36,677 nucleotides of DNA. Origin: Lysinibacillus mangiferihumi (GTDB lineage Bacteria; Bacillota; Bacilli; Bacillales_A; Planococcaceae). Both the position numbers and the translations under genes were made by a program. The DNA lies in contig NZ_PYWM01000041.1 in assembly GCF_003049665.1 (NCBI RefSeq), positions 1-36,677 of the forward strand, in the 5' to 3' direction. Positions 24,796 through 32,147 of the stretch are shown in pieces (within the stretch, counting starts at the first letter, position 1; each line of letters opens with the position of its first letter). Under the pieces are notes generated by a model. It ran no database searches. It saw only the letters and a program-made list of their open reading frames with translations, and was not told the origin of the DNA.

Positions 24796-24931
24796 ATGGA
24801 AAGTAATTATAAGATACATTCAATGCCTATAATGCTTGTCATTATCGTTACATTCTAATATTAAAATAATAGAATTTTTTAGAGTTATAGCAGTTATCTC
24901 TTTTTTATTATGTGACTTCCACTTTCTACTT
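24796..24931 (+). pseudogene. Broken small membrane protein gene
   Basis: With a good AAAGGGG site, ATG 24796 opens MESNYKIHSMPIMLVIIVTF and then stops. The neighbouring frame continues IKIIEFFRVIAVISFLLCDF up to another stop. Joining the two across a one-base loss near 24858 would give a two-helix membrane protein of about 45 residues. It may equally be a 20-residue hydrophobic peptide. It lies just before the M50 protease gene. Confidence 0.35.
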
Positions 24932-25001
24932 TAAAAAAGAATTGGATATAAAGTATATAGTTTTGAAATTTTATAAAAATCAGATTAAGGAGAAGGATGA
25001 T

Positions 25002-25463
25002 ATGTTTGATTTCTCATTAGTTAATATTATTGCTCATTTCGTTTATGCTCCCTTTGTTGTAATCATTCACGAATATGGACATGCAATTTTTGTCAAGCTA
25101 TTCGGTGGGAAAATTAATTATATATGTTTAGGTGCAGGTGATATGTTATTTCGATATAAGGTGTTTAGAATAAGAGCAATTGGATGGTGGTATACAGGGC
25201 GAATTAATTATGAATTTGAAAATGAAATAAATACGACAAAAAAAATTTTAATAAGTTTAGGGGGACCAGCTATTAATATAGTATCTGCAACTTTAGTTTG
25301 GATAGTTGGTAACGTAGAATGGGCTGACTGGTATAGAGGGTTTATTGTCGTATCATACTTAATGGCAATTTTTTCTTTAATACCACATAAGGTTAGAGAA
25401 GATGGATTGGAAAGTGATGGTTTACAGATAATAAATCTTATTAAAAATAGTGTTAGGAAGTGA
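25002..25463 (+). CDS. M50 (site-2 protease-like) metalloprotease
   Basis: 153 residues from ATG 25002, chosen for the preceding AAGGAGAAGGATG; the frame is open further upstream but without a ribosome site. The first hydrophobic helix contains the zinc motif HEYGH (H23, E24, H27). A further hydrophobic segment follows GGPAINI, and a C-terminal SDG (D139, in LESDGLQI) is in the position of the third zinc ligand of M50 peptidases. It is shorter than SpoIVFB or RasP (no PDZ, fewer helices), so it is a minimal membrane protease. The substrate is unknown; it may process a neighbouring small membrane or lipoprotein. Confidence 0.75.
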   Translation: MFDFSLVNIIAHFVYAPFVVIIHEYGHAIFVKLFGGKINYICLGAGDMLFRYKVFRIRAIGWWYTGRINYEFENEINTTKKILISLGGPAINIVSATLVWIVGNVEWADWYRGFIVVSYLMAIFSLIPHKVREDGLESDGLQIINLIKNSVRK

Positions 25464-25468
25464 TTTTG

Positions 25469-25615
25469 ATGCAAGAATTACTGAGTTTAAACGGATATCA
25501 ATATAAATTTGAGGAAGAAAAAAAGAATCTAAATATATTTTCTGAGTCTAAAGAGTTTAACATAATGGGAGATTCTATATTAGATATTCTGTTTAGTGAA
25601 ATATATATAATCTAA
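25469..25615 (+). CDS. 48-residue protein of unknown function
   Basis: Starts MQELLSLNGYQYKFEEEKKN and ends ILDILFSEIYII. AGGAAG lies eight bases before the ATG and the gene begins five bases after the M50 stop, so it is probably cotranscribed. Mixed charged and hydrophobic composition with no membrane helix. It may be the truncated beginning of a larger protein. Confidence 0.45.
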   Translation: MQELLSLNGYQYKFEEEKKNLNIFSESKEFNIMGDSILDILFSEIYII

Positions 25616-25663
25616 TTTTATAATGAATAAGTATTCATAACATTATTAGAGATGGAGGTTATT

Positions 25664-25990
25664 ATGAAAAGATGGATAGTAATTCTGATTTGTTTATTCA
25701 TAAGTGGTTGTGCCGGTTTAGGAGATTATAGTATTGACTTATCTGGGAATTATTCACTTTTGCGAACTTCAAGTCATAATATTACGATTGCACCTAAAAG
25801 TAAGAATGGTGAAGGAATGTGGGATGAGAATGTTATTCCTGCAAAAGTTGTAGAAGTTGGTTGGAATAAAGATTACATAATTGCAAAACAGCAGGCTTAC
25901 CCTAATGAAGAGTATTTTTACTGGATTTTAAATGTTAAAGATGAATATGTAGAAGGACCTTTTATTCTTAATGACTTTCAAAAAAAATAA
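25664..25990 (+). CDS. DUF3997 lipoprotein, probably frameshifted at its C-terminus
   Basis: 108 residues from ATG 25664; GGAGG (25654-25658) excludes the in-frame ATG at 25652. Signal and lipobox are clear: KRWIVILICLFISGC. The mature start AGLGDYSIDLSGNYSLLRTS is characteristic of DUF3997. The frame ends in a run of eight A (FQKK stop). In the next frame IKEYDITNLELKLVEDIQ continues to a stop at 26041-26043, just as a family C-terminus would. One inserted A would restore it, so either a slippage-prone tract or a pseudogene. Function unknown; surface anchored. Confidence 0.75.
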   Translation: MKRWIVILICLFISGCAGLGDYSIDLSGNYSLLRTSSHNITIAPKSKNGEGMWDENVIPAKVVEVGWNKDYIIAKQQAYPNEEYFYWILNVKDEYVEGPFILNDFQKK

Positions 25991-26129
25991 AAGAGTATGA
26001 TATTACTAACTTAGAATTGAAACTGGTAGAAGATATACAATAATTAAATATAAACATGTATAATTGTTATCTTATTGTCCAGAAAGTTACATAAGTACTA
26101 TTTGATAATGACAAACTTATTTACACAAA

Positions 26130-26175
26130 AGCACTCCACAAAAGTAAGTATCTAAACTTTTGTGGGGTGTTTTTT
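26130..26175 (+). terminator. Intrinsic terminator of the M50/DUF3997 patch
   Basis: CACTCCACAAAAGT (26132-26145) pairs with ACTTTTGTGGGGTG (26156-26169), with one wobble, followed by a run of T. It closes the 310-base non-coding gap before the VanW gene, in which nothing else was seen apart from the displaced C-terminal codons of the DUF3997 gene. Confidence 0.8.
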
Positions 26176-26303
26176 CGTTAAACTGTGCAAAAAGATACTT
26201 TTCAATTGGATATACATCAATAAAAATCTAAGAAAAGAAACACACTATCCTAACGAGTCGAATAAGATGTTGCTGTAAGTAAGTTGGAGGTAGGTGTTTA
26301 AAC

Positions 26304-27281
26304 TTGAAAAAATGGATGGTTGTATTTTTTATAGGCTGTGTAATGGCTTTAGCAGGTTGTCAGGATAAAATAAAGCACGAACAAATTGAAAAAGACGACG
26401 TGCAACAACCCGTTATGTACACGCAGGACAAGGAGCAGGAAGTAGGTCCTGTAGTGGTTGAAATTGTTAATCCACAATCAAAAGAAATCATCCACATCGT
26501 ATCGCCCATAGAATTAGGCTTTGAAACAGACCCAGTCTCGTATAAAAAGAACATTGAACAATTGGCACAACAATTAGCGAGAGGCACAGAAACAAAAGTT
26601 GGTTTTGATAAGCGAATGATGCTTGATAAAGTCGATGACAATGGTCGGATTATAAAAGGTAGTCCATTAGTTATTTTAAAAGAAAGTGAATTGGTAGAGA
26701 AAATTATGGCAGCATCAGCAACGGGTGGCACAGTAGAAATGCCACTGTATATTACTGAAAGTGGGTATTACCTTGAAGACATACCATATTTAGAGGATGT
26801 TGTAGTGGCTTCTTATACAACCTACTTCAATGGAGCGGATGTCGGAAGAAATAAAAATATTGAACTTTCAGCAAAAGCCATTCACAATGTGATAGTTGGT
26901 AGCGGAGATACTTTTTCGTTTAATACTGTTGTAGGCCCTAGAGATGAAGCGAATGGCTATCAGCCCGCACCTGAAATTATTAATAAAAAGCTTGTTATGG
27001 GCATTGGTGGGGGGATTTGCCAAACATCTTCAACATTGTTTAATGCAGTCGATCAACTCCCGATTAAATTTGTGGAGCGACACCATCATTCATTAGATGT
27101 AGGATACGTTCCAAAGGGAAGGGATGCAACGGTGTCCTATGGTGGTTTAGATTTTAGATTTCAAAACACGAGTGATGTACCAATTTTAATTAAGGCAACC
27201 TATGGACAAGATTTTCTGACAGTTGAAGTAAGAACATCGGAAAAATACCAAGAAATTTTAAAAAAGCCAACACGGCAATGA
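26304..27281 (+). CDS. VanW family lipoprotein
   Basis: 325 residues from a TTG start, with GGAGGTAGG upstream. Signal and lipobox VMALAGC (Cys about 19) anchor it outside the membrane. Residues about 40-165 form a VanW-associated N-terminal region. The VanW domain follows: ELSAKAIHNVIVGSGDTFSF, VVGPRDEANGYQPAP, GGGICQTSSTLFNA and the closing SYGGLDFRFQNTS. It resembles YoaR-type proteins of bacilli. VanW occurs in some vancomycin-resistance clusters, but its activity is unknown; the position here, alone and monocistronic, gives no link to a van operon. Confidence 0.88.
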   Translation: MKKWMVVFFIGCVMALAGCQDKIKHEQIEKDDVQQPVMYTQDKEQEVGPVVVEIVNPQSKEIIHIVSPIELGFETDPVSYKKNIEQLAQQLARGTETKVGFDKRMMLDKVDDNGRIIKGSPLVILKESELVEKIMAASATGGTVEMPLYITESGYYLEDIPYLEDVVVASYTTYFNGADVGRNKNIELSAKAIHNVIVGSGDTFSFNTVVGPRDEANGYQPAPEIINKKLVMGIGGGICQTSSTLFNAVDQLPIKFVERHHHSLDVGYVPKGRDATVSYGGLDFRFQNTSDVPILIKATYGQDFLTVEVRTSEKYQEILKKPTRQ

Positions 27282-27284
27282 GGA

Positions 27285-27321
27285 AGAAGTTGATGTAAAA
27301 CTAATTCAAAAATCAACTTCT
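27285..27321 (+). terminator. Hairpin after the VanW gene
   Basis: AGAAGTTGAT (27285-27294) and ATCAACTTCT (27312-27321) form a 10-bp stem just after the stop. A second small hairpin, GGCACT...AGTGTC with six T (27333-27356), follows. Confidence 0.6.
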
Positions 27322-27384
27322 CTTCTATTTAAAGGCACTTATAAAGAGTGTCTTTTTTAGTGCCTAAGCAGTGGTGAAAGTGGT

Positions 27385-28011
27385 TCATAAACCTTCAATA
27401 ATAGTTAGTATTTCTGCAGGAGTAAATACTTTGTAATCGGGTTCTGCTGATTGAACAATCTCAATGGCATCATATCCCCAACCAACCCAAATAATTGGAA
27501 TACCTGCTTTTTTGCAGGCGACAATATCACGTTGCTCATCCCCAACATATAAAACATCGGATGTTTTTAAATTGGCTTGTTTTAAATACTTTTTTATCAC
27601 TTTATCTTTCCCAAAAATACGGCTTGAACAAAGTACTTCGGATACATGGTCGATACCATTAGTTTGTAAAAACGCCAAAATATTATCTTTGGAATTGGAG
27701 GAAATAATGGCAATTGTATAACCTTTCTTATCAAGTTCCTGTATGACCTCTTTCATACCGTGAAATAAATGAACATCTTGTAATGATTGCTGATATAAAC
27801 GATAAAATTGCGGTAGTATAGTAGGTAGTTTGTGTAACGGGAAGTTAAATAATTTACTTCGTTCAGCAATCGATAATTTCTTTAGTGCATCAATATCTTC
27901 TAACTGTACTTCTTTGAATTTATGTTTTTTAGCAATCGTATTCCATACAGATGCAAACACTGCCGTGGAATCCGCAAGCGTGCCATCAAAATCAAATATT
28001 ATATGTTTCAT
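27385..28011 (-). CDS. HAD family phosphatase
   Basis: 208 residues of haloacid-dehalogenase superfamily, subfamily I. Motif I is DFDGTLADS (nucleophile D7, acid D9), motif II IISSNSK, the motif III Lys is near KDKVIKKYLK, and motif IV is VGDEQRDI. The helical cap lies at about 15-85, as in phosphoglycolate phosphatases, but the substrate is not predictable. AAGGAG lies nine bases before the ATG. It is convergent with the VanW gene. Confidence 0.88.
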   Translation of the reverse strand: MKHIIFDFDGTLADSTAVFASVWNTIAKKHKFKEVQLEDIDALKKLSIAERSKLFNFPLHKLPTILPQFYRLYQQSLQDVHLFHGMKEVIQELDKKGYTIAIISSNSKDNILAFLQTNGIDHVSEVLCSSRIFGKDKVIKKYLKQANLKTSDVLYVGDEQRDIVACKKAGIPIIWVGWGYDAIEIVQSAEPDYKVFTPAEILTIIEGL

Positions 28012-28199
28012 TGTATATGTCTCCTTAAAGGGTATTTGGCTTTACCATTAATAATACTTAAATCAATATAGTCATTCGTTCATGATGACATGAATGCGGA
28101 AAAAAAGAAATGAATTAGTATACACTATCTGATTTCATACATTATGAGGGGGAAGGATACAAAACAGACATTAGTACCATTACCTATTCAGCAGGTAAA

Positions 28200-28580
28200 T
28201 TACTGCACTTGGTCTAATACTTTTGTGATATATTGTTTGATTTGTTTCTTGCTATAACCCATTACATAAGCTTCCATTATCATGTTTTTTATAGAAAGTT
28301 CGAGATGATGTAATTGGGTTTCGTCTAACCGTCGATTTGAACGAGCGATAACGGTTGCTTTCAAGCGATTTTCCATCTTGATAATCCCTTTTTTCTCAAG
28401 TTCACGATAGCTTTTTGAAACGGTATGTATATTGATTCCTATATCTTGCGCCATATTTCTAATGGAAGGAAGCATTTCATCGTCTTGAATATGTCCTTTT
28501 GCAATCTGTTCAATTAGTTGATTGCCGACCTGCATATATAATAGCAATGGGCTATTGGTATCTATCTGAATAGGTAGCAT
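28200..28580 (-). CDS. GntR family regulator, YtrA subfamily
   Basis: 126 residues: an N-terminal winged helix (PLLLYMQVGNQLIEQI, MLPSIRNMAQDIGINIHTVS as helix-turn-helix, LEKKGII) and only a short helical C-terminal part of about 45 residues. This size and lack of a ligand domain mark the YtrA subfamily, which controls adjacent ABC transporters. The transporter genes are divergent on the right, and a large palindrome lies between. GGGGG precedes the ATG. Probably a repressor of both units; the inducer is unknown. Confidence 0.88.
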   Translation of the reverse strand: MLPIQIDTNSPLLLYMQVGNQLIEQIAKGHIQDDEMLPSIRNMAQDIGINIHTVSKSYRELEKKGIIKMENRLKATVIARSNRRLDETQLHHLELSIKNMIMEAYVMGYSKKQIKQYITKVLDQVQ

Positions 28581-28675
28581 AGTATTCCCCCTAAAATAAA
28601 CAAATTTGGAATAGGCATTGTAGCAGTTTCTTTTTGCGTTTGACTAGTTTGAATTCTTATCGGGTGCATTTTCAC
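28562..28675 (-). CDS. Possible 37-residue leader ORF before the GntR gene
   Basis: GTG start with a strong AAAGGAG eight bases upstream. The product begins MKMHPIRIQTSQTQKETATM, and the frame overlaps the first 19 bases of the GntR gene. The quality of the ribosome site is better than that of the GntR gene itself, so translation here could couple to or dampen regulator synthesis. No similarity recognised. Confidence 0.35.
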   Translation of the reverse strand: MKMHPIRIQTSQTQKETATMPIPNLFILGGILCYLFR

Positions 28676-28721
28676 GCGATTTTCTCCTTTTAACAATTTT
28701 GGCAGTAAAATTAATGTAAAA

Positions 28722-28763
28722 ATTATTATCTATAATGATAATATTATCATTATAGATAATAAT
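28722..28763. promoter_or_regulatory. Perfect 42-bp palindrome, operator of the divergent GntR/transporter region
   Basis: All 21 base pairs of the inverted repeat match with no central gap. The centre is TAATGATAAT followed by ATTATCATTA. It lies between the GntR gene and the yxlE-like gene. The central TGATAAT-ATTATCA is the Fur 7-1-7 motif without its middle base, so either the GntR regulator or a Fur-type protein may bind. As RNA it would also fold into a very AT-rich 20-bp hairpin, but without a terminator tail. Confidence 0.75.
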
Positions 28764-28822
28764 GACTGTAGCATATCATTTAATAAAATAACAAGTGCAA
28801 TTCCAAAAAATGTGTGTTAATG

Positions 28823-28844
28823 TTATCATTATTAGTAATGATAA
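28823..28844. promoter_or_regulatory. Second inverted repeat with the same half-site
   Basis: TTATCATTA-N4-TAATGATAA, 25 bases before the yxlE-like start. It shares the TAATGATAA half-site with the centre of the 42-bp palindrome, in the opposite half-site order. AGTAATGATAATGAAAATT within it also matches the 19-bp Fur box at 13 positions. It probably overlaps the transporter promoter. Confidence 0.6.
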
Positions 28845-28868
28845 TGAAAATTGAGAGGAGCGTTTTAA

Positions 28869-29120
28869 TTGAAACTTCACTATGGGTTAAATGATTTAAA
28901 TGAAATTGATTGGTTGGCTGTATTACAGGTTATATGGCCATTTATGATGGTTGGTTTCATCCTTATCCTTGTTGCATTAATTGATTTGTATCGACACAGA
29001 GAAGTAAGAACAAATGTTGTATTATGGACAATCATTATTTTATTTTTTAATACCATTGGTCCAATTCTATATTTCACTATTGGACGAAAAGGAGCGATAC
29101 ATCATGAAGTTAGAAATTAA
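28869..29120 (+). CDS. PLDc_N domain membrane protein (YxlE-like)
   Basis: 83 residues from a TTG start (AGGAG about nine bases before). Two helices (about 17-40 and 54-74) are separated by DLYRHREVRTNVVLW, and the end is NTIGPILYFTIGRK, the pattern of PLDc_N/YxlE proteins. In B. subtilis YxlE precedes the YxlFG transporter in the sigY operon. Here the same trio is under a GntR regulator instead. The ATPase gene starts 17 bases before this stop. Confidence 0.82.
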   Translation: MKLHYGLNDLNEIDWLAVLQVIWPFMMVGFILILVALIDLYRHREVRTNVVLWTIIILFFNTIGPILYFTIGRKGAIHHEVRN

Positions 29121-30009
29121 AGAGGTGACTAAAACATTTAAGGCAAAGACAGCAGTCAATAATTTCTCGATGGTGGTTGAAACTGGACAATGTGTAGGGC
29201 TTATTGGACCTAACGGTGCTGGAAAGTCTACGTTAATCAAAATTATTGCAGATATTTTATATGCGGAAAAAGGAGAAGTCCTTCTAGATGGGAAAAAAAT
29301 TTCAACCATGAAAAAAGAAATTGGTTACCTTCCACAATATCCTGATTTCTTTCATTGGATGACAGCTACAGAAACACTCTTTTTTATGGGACAGTTATCT
29401 GGCATAACAAAACAAGAGCTTATGGAGGAAGTGCCAGCTATTTTAACAAAAGTTGGGCTTATAAATGAACAACATGAGAAAGTTCAAACATTTTCTGGGG
29501 GAATGAAGCAAAGGCTGGGCATTGCCCAAACACTGTTACATAAGCCATCTTTTATTGTCATGGATGAGCCTGTATCGGCATTAGATCCAATAGGCAGAAG
29601 AGAGGTCTTAAATTTAATACAAGAAATTAAACATGAAACGACTATCCTATTATCTACTCATATTTTAGGGGATGCGGAAGAAATATGTGAACGCTTTGTC
29701 ATTATGAAACAAGGTAAGAAAATTGAGGATACGACATTAGATAAATTAACTAACAATCACCAAGCGGTTGTGCATCTTGAATTGGCATCACATAATATGC
29801 TTTGGGTACAAATCATTGAAAAGCTCCCATATGTTAAAAATGTTGAAGTATTAGGCAAGAAGGCGAAGATTACCCTCGATAATATTCAGCAAAATAAAGA
29901 TAGGTTGATTCGTGATGCGATGGACAACAACATGGATATCGTTAAATTTGAAGTTGGAAGCAGTGAGACGTTAGAAGACATCTTTTTAAAGATGGTGGTG
30001 AGTGTATGA
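29104..30009 (+). CDS. ABC transporter ATP-binding protein (YxlF-like)
   Basis: 301 residues from ATG 29104, preceded by AAAGGAG inside the previous gene. Walker A GPNGAGKST (35-43), signature FSGGMKQRLG, Walker B FIVMDEPVSALD and switch His in LLSTHIL are intact. The C-terminal 90 residues form the extension typical of ABC-2 drug-exporter ATPases. It overlaps the permease gene by four bases (ATGA). Confidence 0.9.
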   Translation: MKLEIKEVTKTFKAKTAVNNFSMVVETGQCVGLIGPNGAGKSTLIKIIADILYAEKGEVLLDGKKISTMKKEIGYLPQYPDFFHWMTATETLFFMGQLSGITKQELMEEVPAILTKVGLINEQHEKVQTFSGGMKQRLGIAQTLLHKPSFIVMDEPVSALDPIGRREVLNLIQEIKHETTILLSTHILGDAEEICERFVIMKQGKKIEDTTLDKLTNNHQAVVHLELASHNMLWVQIIEKLPYVKNVEVLGKKAKITLDNIQQNKDRLIRDAMDNNMDIVKFEVGSSETLEDIFLKMVVSV

Positions 30010-30794
30010 CATCTTTATATATTTTAACGAGAAAAGAATATGTACAAATGTTTCGTGAGTTTAAGATCCTTTGGTTACCTCTTGTTTTTATGTTTTTAGG
30101 CGCAACACAACCAGTAATCACATACTATTTACCATCAATTTTAGCAGCGCTTGGTGGAAATCAAGGCATTACGATTGACCCTACAATGATGCAGCAGGAT
30201 GGAGCACAAGTAATGGCGGCAACTCTAGGCTCTCAATTTGATCAGTTAGGCATTATGGTAATTGCTATTGCCATTATGGGCATTATTCAGTCAGATAAAG
30301 CGAATGGGATGCTTGATTTTATATTAACAAGGCCTGTAAAGGTAGGATCCTATATCGGTGGAAAACTCTTTTCTAATTTCTCATTTGTAGCGCTTAGTGT
30401 GACCTTTGGCTATTTTGTATCTTACGTTTATGTAAATTTCTTGTTTAGTAATATTCCATTTCTTACGATGATATTAGCGCTTGGATTTTACTTAGTATGG
30501 GTACTTTTTATGATTTCTTTTACTGCAATGATTAGTACTATTTTTAATGGACAGGGCGTTATAGCTTTAATTAGTATTGTTTGCTTGCTACTGTTGAAAG
30601 TCATTAGTGGTTTACATCCAATAATTGATTTAGTGAATCCTGCTGGCATGAGTCAACAAGCAATGATGGTATTAATAACTGGTTCAATGGATTCACAACT
30701 ATATGGAAATATGGTGATAACGTTCATATGGATTACTTTAACTGTAACAATTTCGCACTATTGGATTTCGGAGAAGAAATACCATGAAAATTAA
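30006..30794 (+). CDS. ABC-2 permease (YxlG-like)
   Basis: 262 residues with about six helices, starting near residue 22. Between the first two lies an external loop rich in Gly/Gln (GGNQGITIDPTMMQQDG). The cytoplasmic GMLDFILTRPVKVGSYIGGK is the classic ABC-2 permease element. It completes the three-gene exporter with the YxlE- and YxlF-like proteins. No terminator is evident before the FMN riboswitch region that follows. Confidence 0.88.
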   Translation: MTSLYILTRKEYVQMFREFKILWLPLVFMFLGATQPVITYYLPSILAALGGNQGITIDPTMMQQDGAQVMAATLGSQFDQLGIMVIAIAIMGIIQSDKANGMLDFILTRPVKVGSYIGGKLFSNFSFVALSVTFGYFVSYVYVNFLFSNIPFLTMILALGFYLVWVLFMISFTAMISTIFNGQGVIALISIVCLLLLKVISGLHPIIDLVNPAGMSQQAMMVLITGSMDSQLYGNMVITFIWITLTVTISHYWISEKKYHEN

Positions 30795-30902
30795 TAAAGT
30801 ACAATTTTATGGCAAAATCAGTTATCAGCATGCAGGCATTAAAAAATTTTAGGTGGATAATCTATTAAAATAATGTTATCGTATGAAGTAACTAAATAAT
30901 AT

Positions 30903-31022
30903 ATCCTTCAGGGTAGGGTGAAATTCCCAATCGGCGGTGATGAAGTAATTCAAAGTCCGTGAGCGCAAGCTGATTTGGTGCAAATCCAAAACCGACAGTT
31001 ACAGTCTGGATGGGAGAAGGAT
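30903..31022 (+). ncRNA. FMN riboswitch (RFN element), copy 1
   Basis: Complete RFN aptamer. The P1 stem is ATCCTTC (30903-30909) with GAAGGAT (31016-31022). All conserved blocks are present in order: GGGTAGGGTGAAATTCCC, ATCGGCGGTGAT, AGTCCGTGAGCGC, TGATTTGGTGCAAATCCAAA, ACCGACAG and TCTGGATGGGAGAAG. It binds FMN and by family rule turns the operon off when FMN is abundant. An intrinsic terminator follows at 31091. About 96 percent identical to the second copy 246 bases downstream. Confidence 0.97.
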
Positions 31023-31090
31023 GAAAGTATAAGCTTTTTAAATTTGTATGACTTTAAAAGGTCTATTTGGCTACGCTTATATGGCATACT

Positions 31091-31121
31091 ACTTCCCATC
31101 GCTTCTGTTGGGAAGTTTTTT
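31091..31121 (+). terminator. Terminator of the first FMN riboswitch
   Basis: ACTTCCCA (31091-31098) and TGGGAAGT (31109-31116) form an 8-bp stem followed by six T. It is the likely expression platform of aptamer 1, ending transcription before aptamer 2. Confidence 0.8.
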
Positions 31122-31147
31122 ATTTAGGTGAAAATTGAATAGGTATC

Positions 31148-31269
31148 TGTTCTTCGGGGTAGGGTGAAATTCCCAATCGGCGGTGATGAAGCAATTCAAA
31201 GTCCGTGAGCGCAAGCTGATTTGGTGCAAATCCAAAACCGACAGTGATAGTCTGGATGGGAGAAGAACA
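31148..31269 (+). ncRNA. FMN riboswitch (RFN element), copy 2
   Basis: A second complete RFN aptamer in the same orientation. P1 is TGTTCTTC (31148-31155) with GAAGAACA (31262-31269), different in sequence from copy 1 but equally paired, showing that the stem is maintained. The inner core differs from copy 1 at about four of 110 bases. A separate terminator follows. It directly precedes the ribE gene. Confidence 0.97.
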
Positions 31270-31343
31270 ATGAGATGGCAGCCTGTGGAAAATTTTTGTA
31301 TCCACTAGGTTTATTTCGTGACGTCTTATGTACAAGTACTCCC

Positions 31344-31372
31344 AAACCCCTTTTATGTTAAAGGGGTTTTTT
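31344..31372 (+). terminator. Terminator of the second FMN riboswitch
   Basis: AAACCCCTTT (31344-31353) and AAAGGGGTTT (31360-31369) with a six-base loop, then T residues. Ninety bases before ribE, the standard place for an FMN-controlled terminator. Confidence 0.85.
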
Positions 31373-31461
31373 CTTTGTTTCGGTTATAAAAAATGGAAGG
31401 AGGATTAAAATAATTACTATCAAAAGGTTTACGACATAGGGTTAAGAAAGTAGGTGGAAAA

Positions 31462-32100
31462 ATGTTTACAGGTATTATTGAGGATATTGGCACAGTGAAA
31501 ACCTTGCAAAGCGATGGGCGAAGTATGGAAATAACGGTGATTTCGCCCAAAATAGTGGCGGATGTGAAGCTTGGGGATAGTATAGCCGTTAATGGGGTTT
31601 GTTTGACAGTAACTCATTATAGTGACCAAGAGCTAACAATGGATGTAATGCCTGAAACAGTGAAAGCGACGAATTTACAGCAACTAACTGTTGGTAATGC
31701 AGTCAATTTAGAGCGTGCAATGCCAGCCAATGGACGATTTGGTGGCCATTTTGTTTCAGGGCATGTAGATGGTGTAGGGAAAATTTTACGCAAACGTCCA
31801 ATGGCAAATGCAGTCTATATTGATATCGAACTTTCAGAGGACTTAACGAGCTATTGTATTCCTAAAGGTTCAATCACAATTGATGGAACAAGTTTAACGC
31901 TCTTTCATGTTGAAAAAAACAGTGTCACAGTATCGCTTATTCCACACACATACAAAGAAACCGTACTAGGAATTAAAAATGTTGGGGCACTGGTCAATAT
32001 TGAAACCGATTTAGTAGGCAAGTACATTATTCACCAGCTAAAGGGTGGTCAGCAATCGTCGACCATTACAAAAGATTACTTAGCGAAGCATGGTTTTTAA
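31462..32100 (+). CDS. ribE: Riboflavin synthase, alpha subunit
   Basis: 212 residues made of two homologous lumazine-binding barrels. The first starts MFTGIIEDIGTV with SIAVNGVCLTV; the second is announced by GHVDGVG and contains SITIDGTSLTLF. The enzyme dismutates two 6,7-dimethyl-8-ribityllumazine molecules to riboflavin. AGGTGG precedes the ATG. It is the first gene of the operon, directly behind the tandem FMN riboswitches. In most bacilli ribD comes first; it is absent here. Confidence 0.96.
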   Translation: MFTGIIEDIGTVKTLQSDGRSMEITVISPKIVADVKLGDSIAVNGVCLTVTHYSDQELTMDVMPETVKATNLQQLTVGNAVNLERAMPANGRFGGHFVSGHVDGVGKILRKRPMANAVYIDIELSEDLTSYCIPKGSITIDGTSLTLFHVEKNSVTVSLIPHTYKETVLGIKNVGALVNIETDLVGKYIIHQLKGGQQSSTITKDYLAKHGF

Positions 32101-32147
32101 CCTGCTATAGAAAGAAAAAATAAAGTGATATCTATTAGGAGGTGGCA

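Noticed and set aside
24912..25001. Thirty-codon N-terminal extension of the M50 protease from a GTG
   Set aside because: No ribosome site there, the segment is Lys/Tyr-rich and not conserved-looking, and ATG 25002 has a strong site.
28145..28250. Rightward frame MRGKDTKQTLVPLPIQQ running into the GntR 3' end
   Set aside because: Overlaps the regulator in antisense and becomes non-protein-like after about 20 codons.
28722..28763. 42-bp palindrome as an intrinsic terminator
   Set aside because: No T run follows on either strand and the stem is almost pure A/T; its position between divergent genes favours an operator.
29014..29103. Thirty-codon extension of the YxlF-like ATPase
   Set aside because: It lies within the YxlE-like gene; AAAGGAG before ATG 29104 and the standard MKLEIKEVTK start fix the true beginning.
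30795..30902. Gene or promoter between the permease and the first riboswitch
   Set aside because: Only about 108 bases; no convincing -35/-10 pair or reading frame. A promoter is expected but could not be defined.
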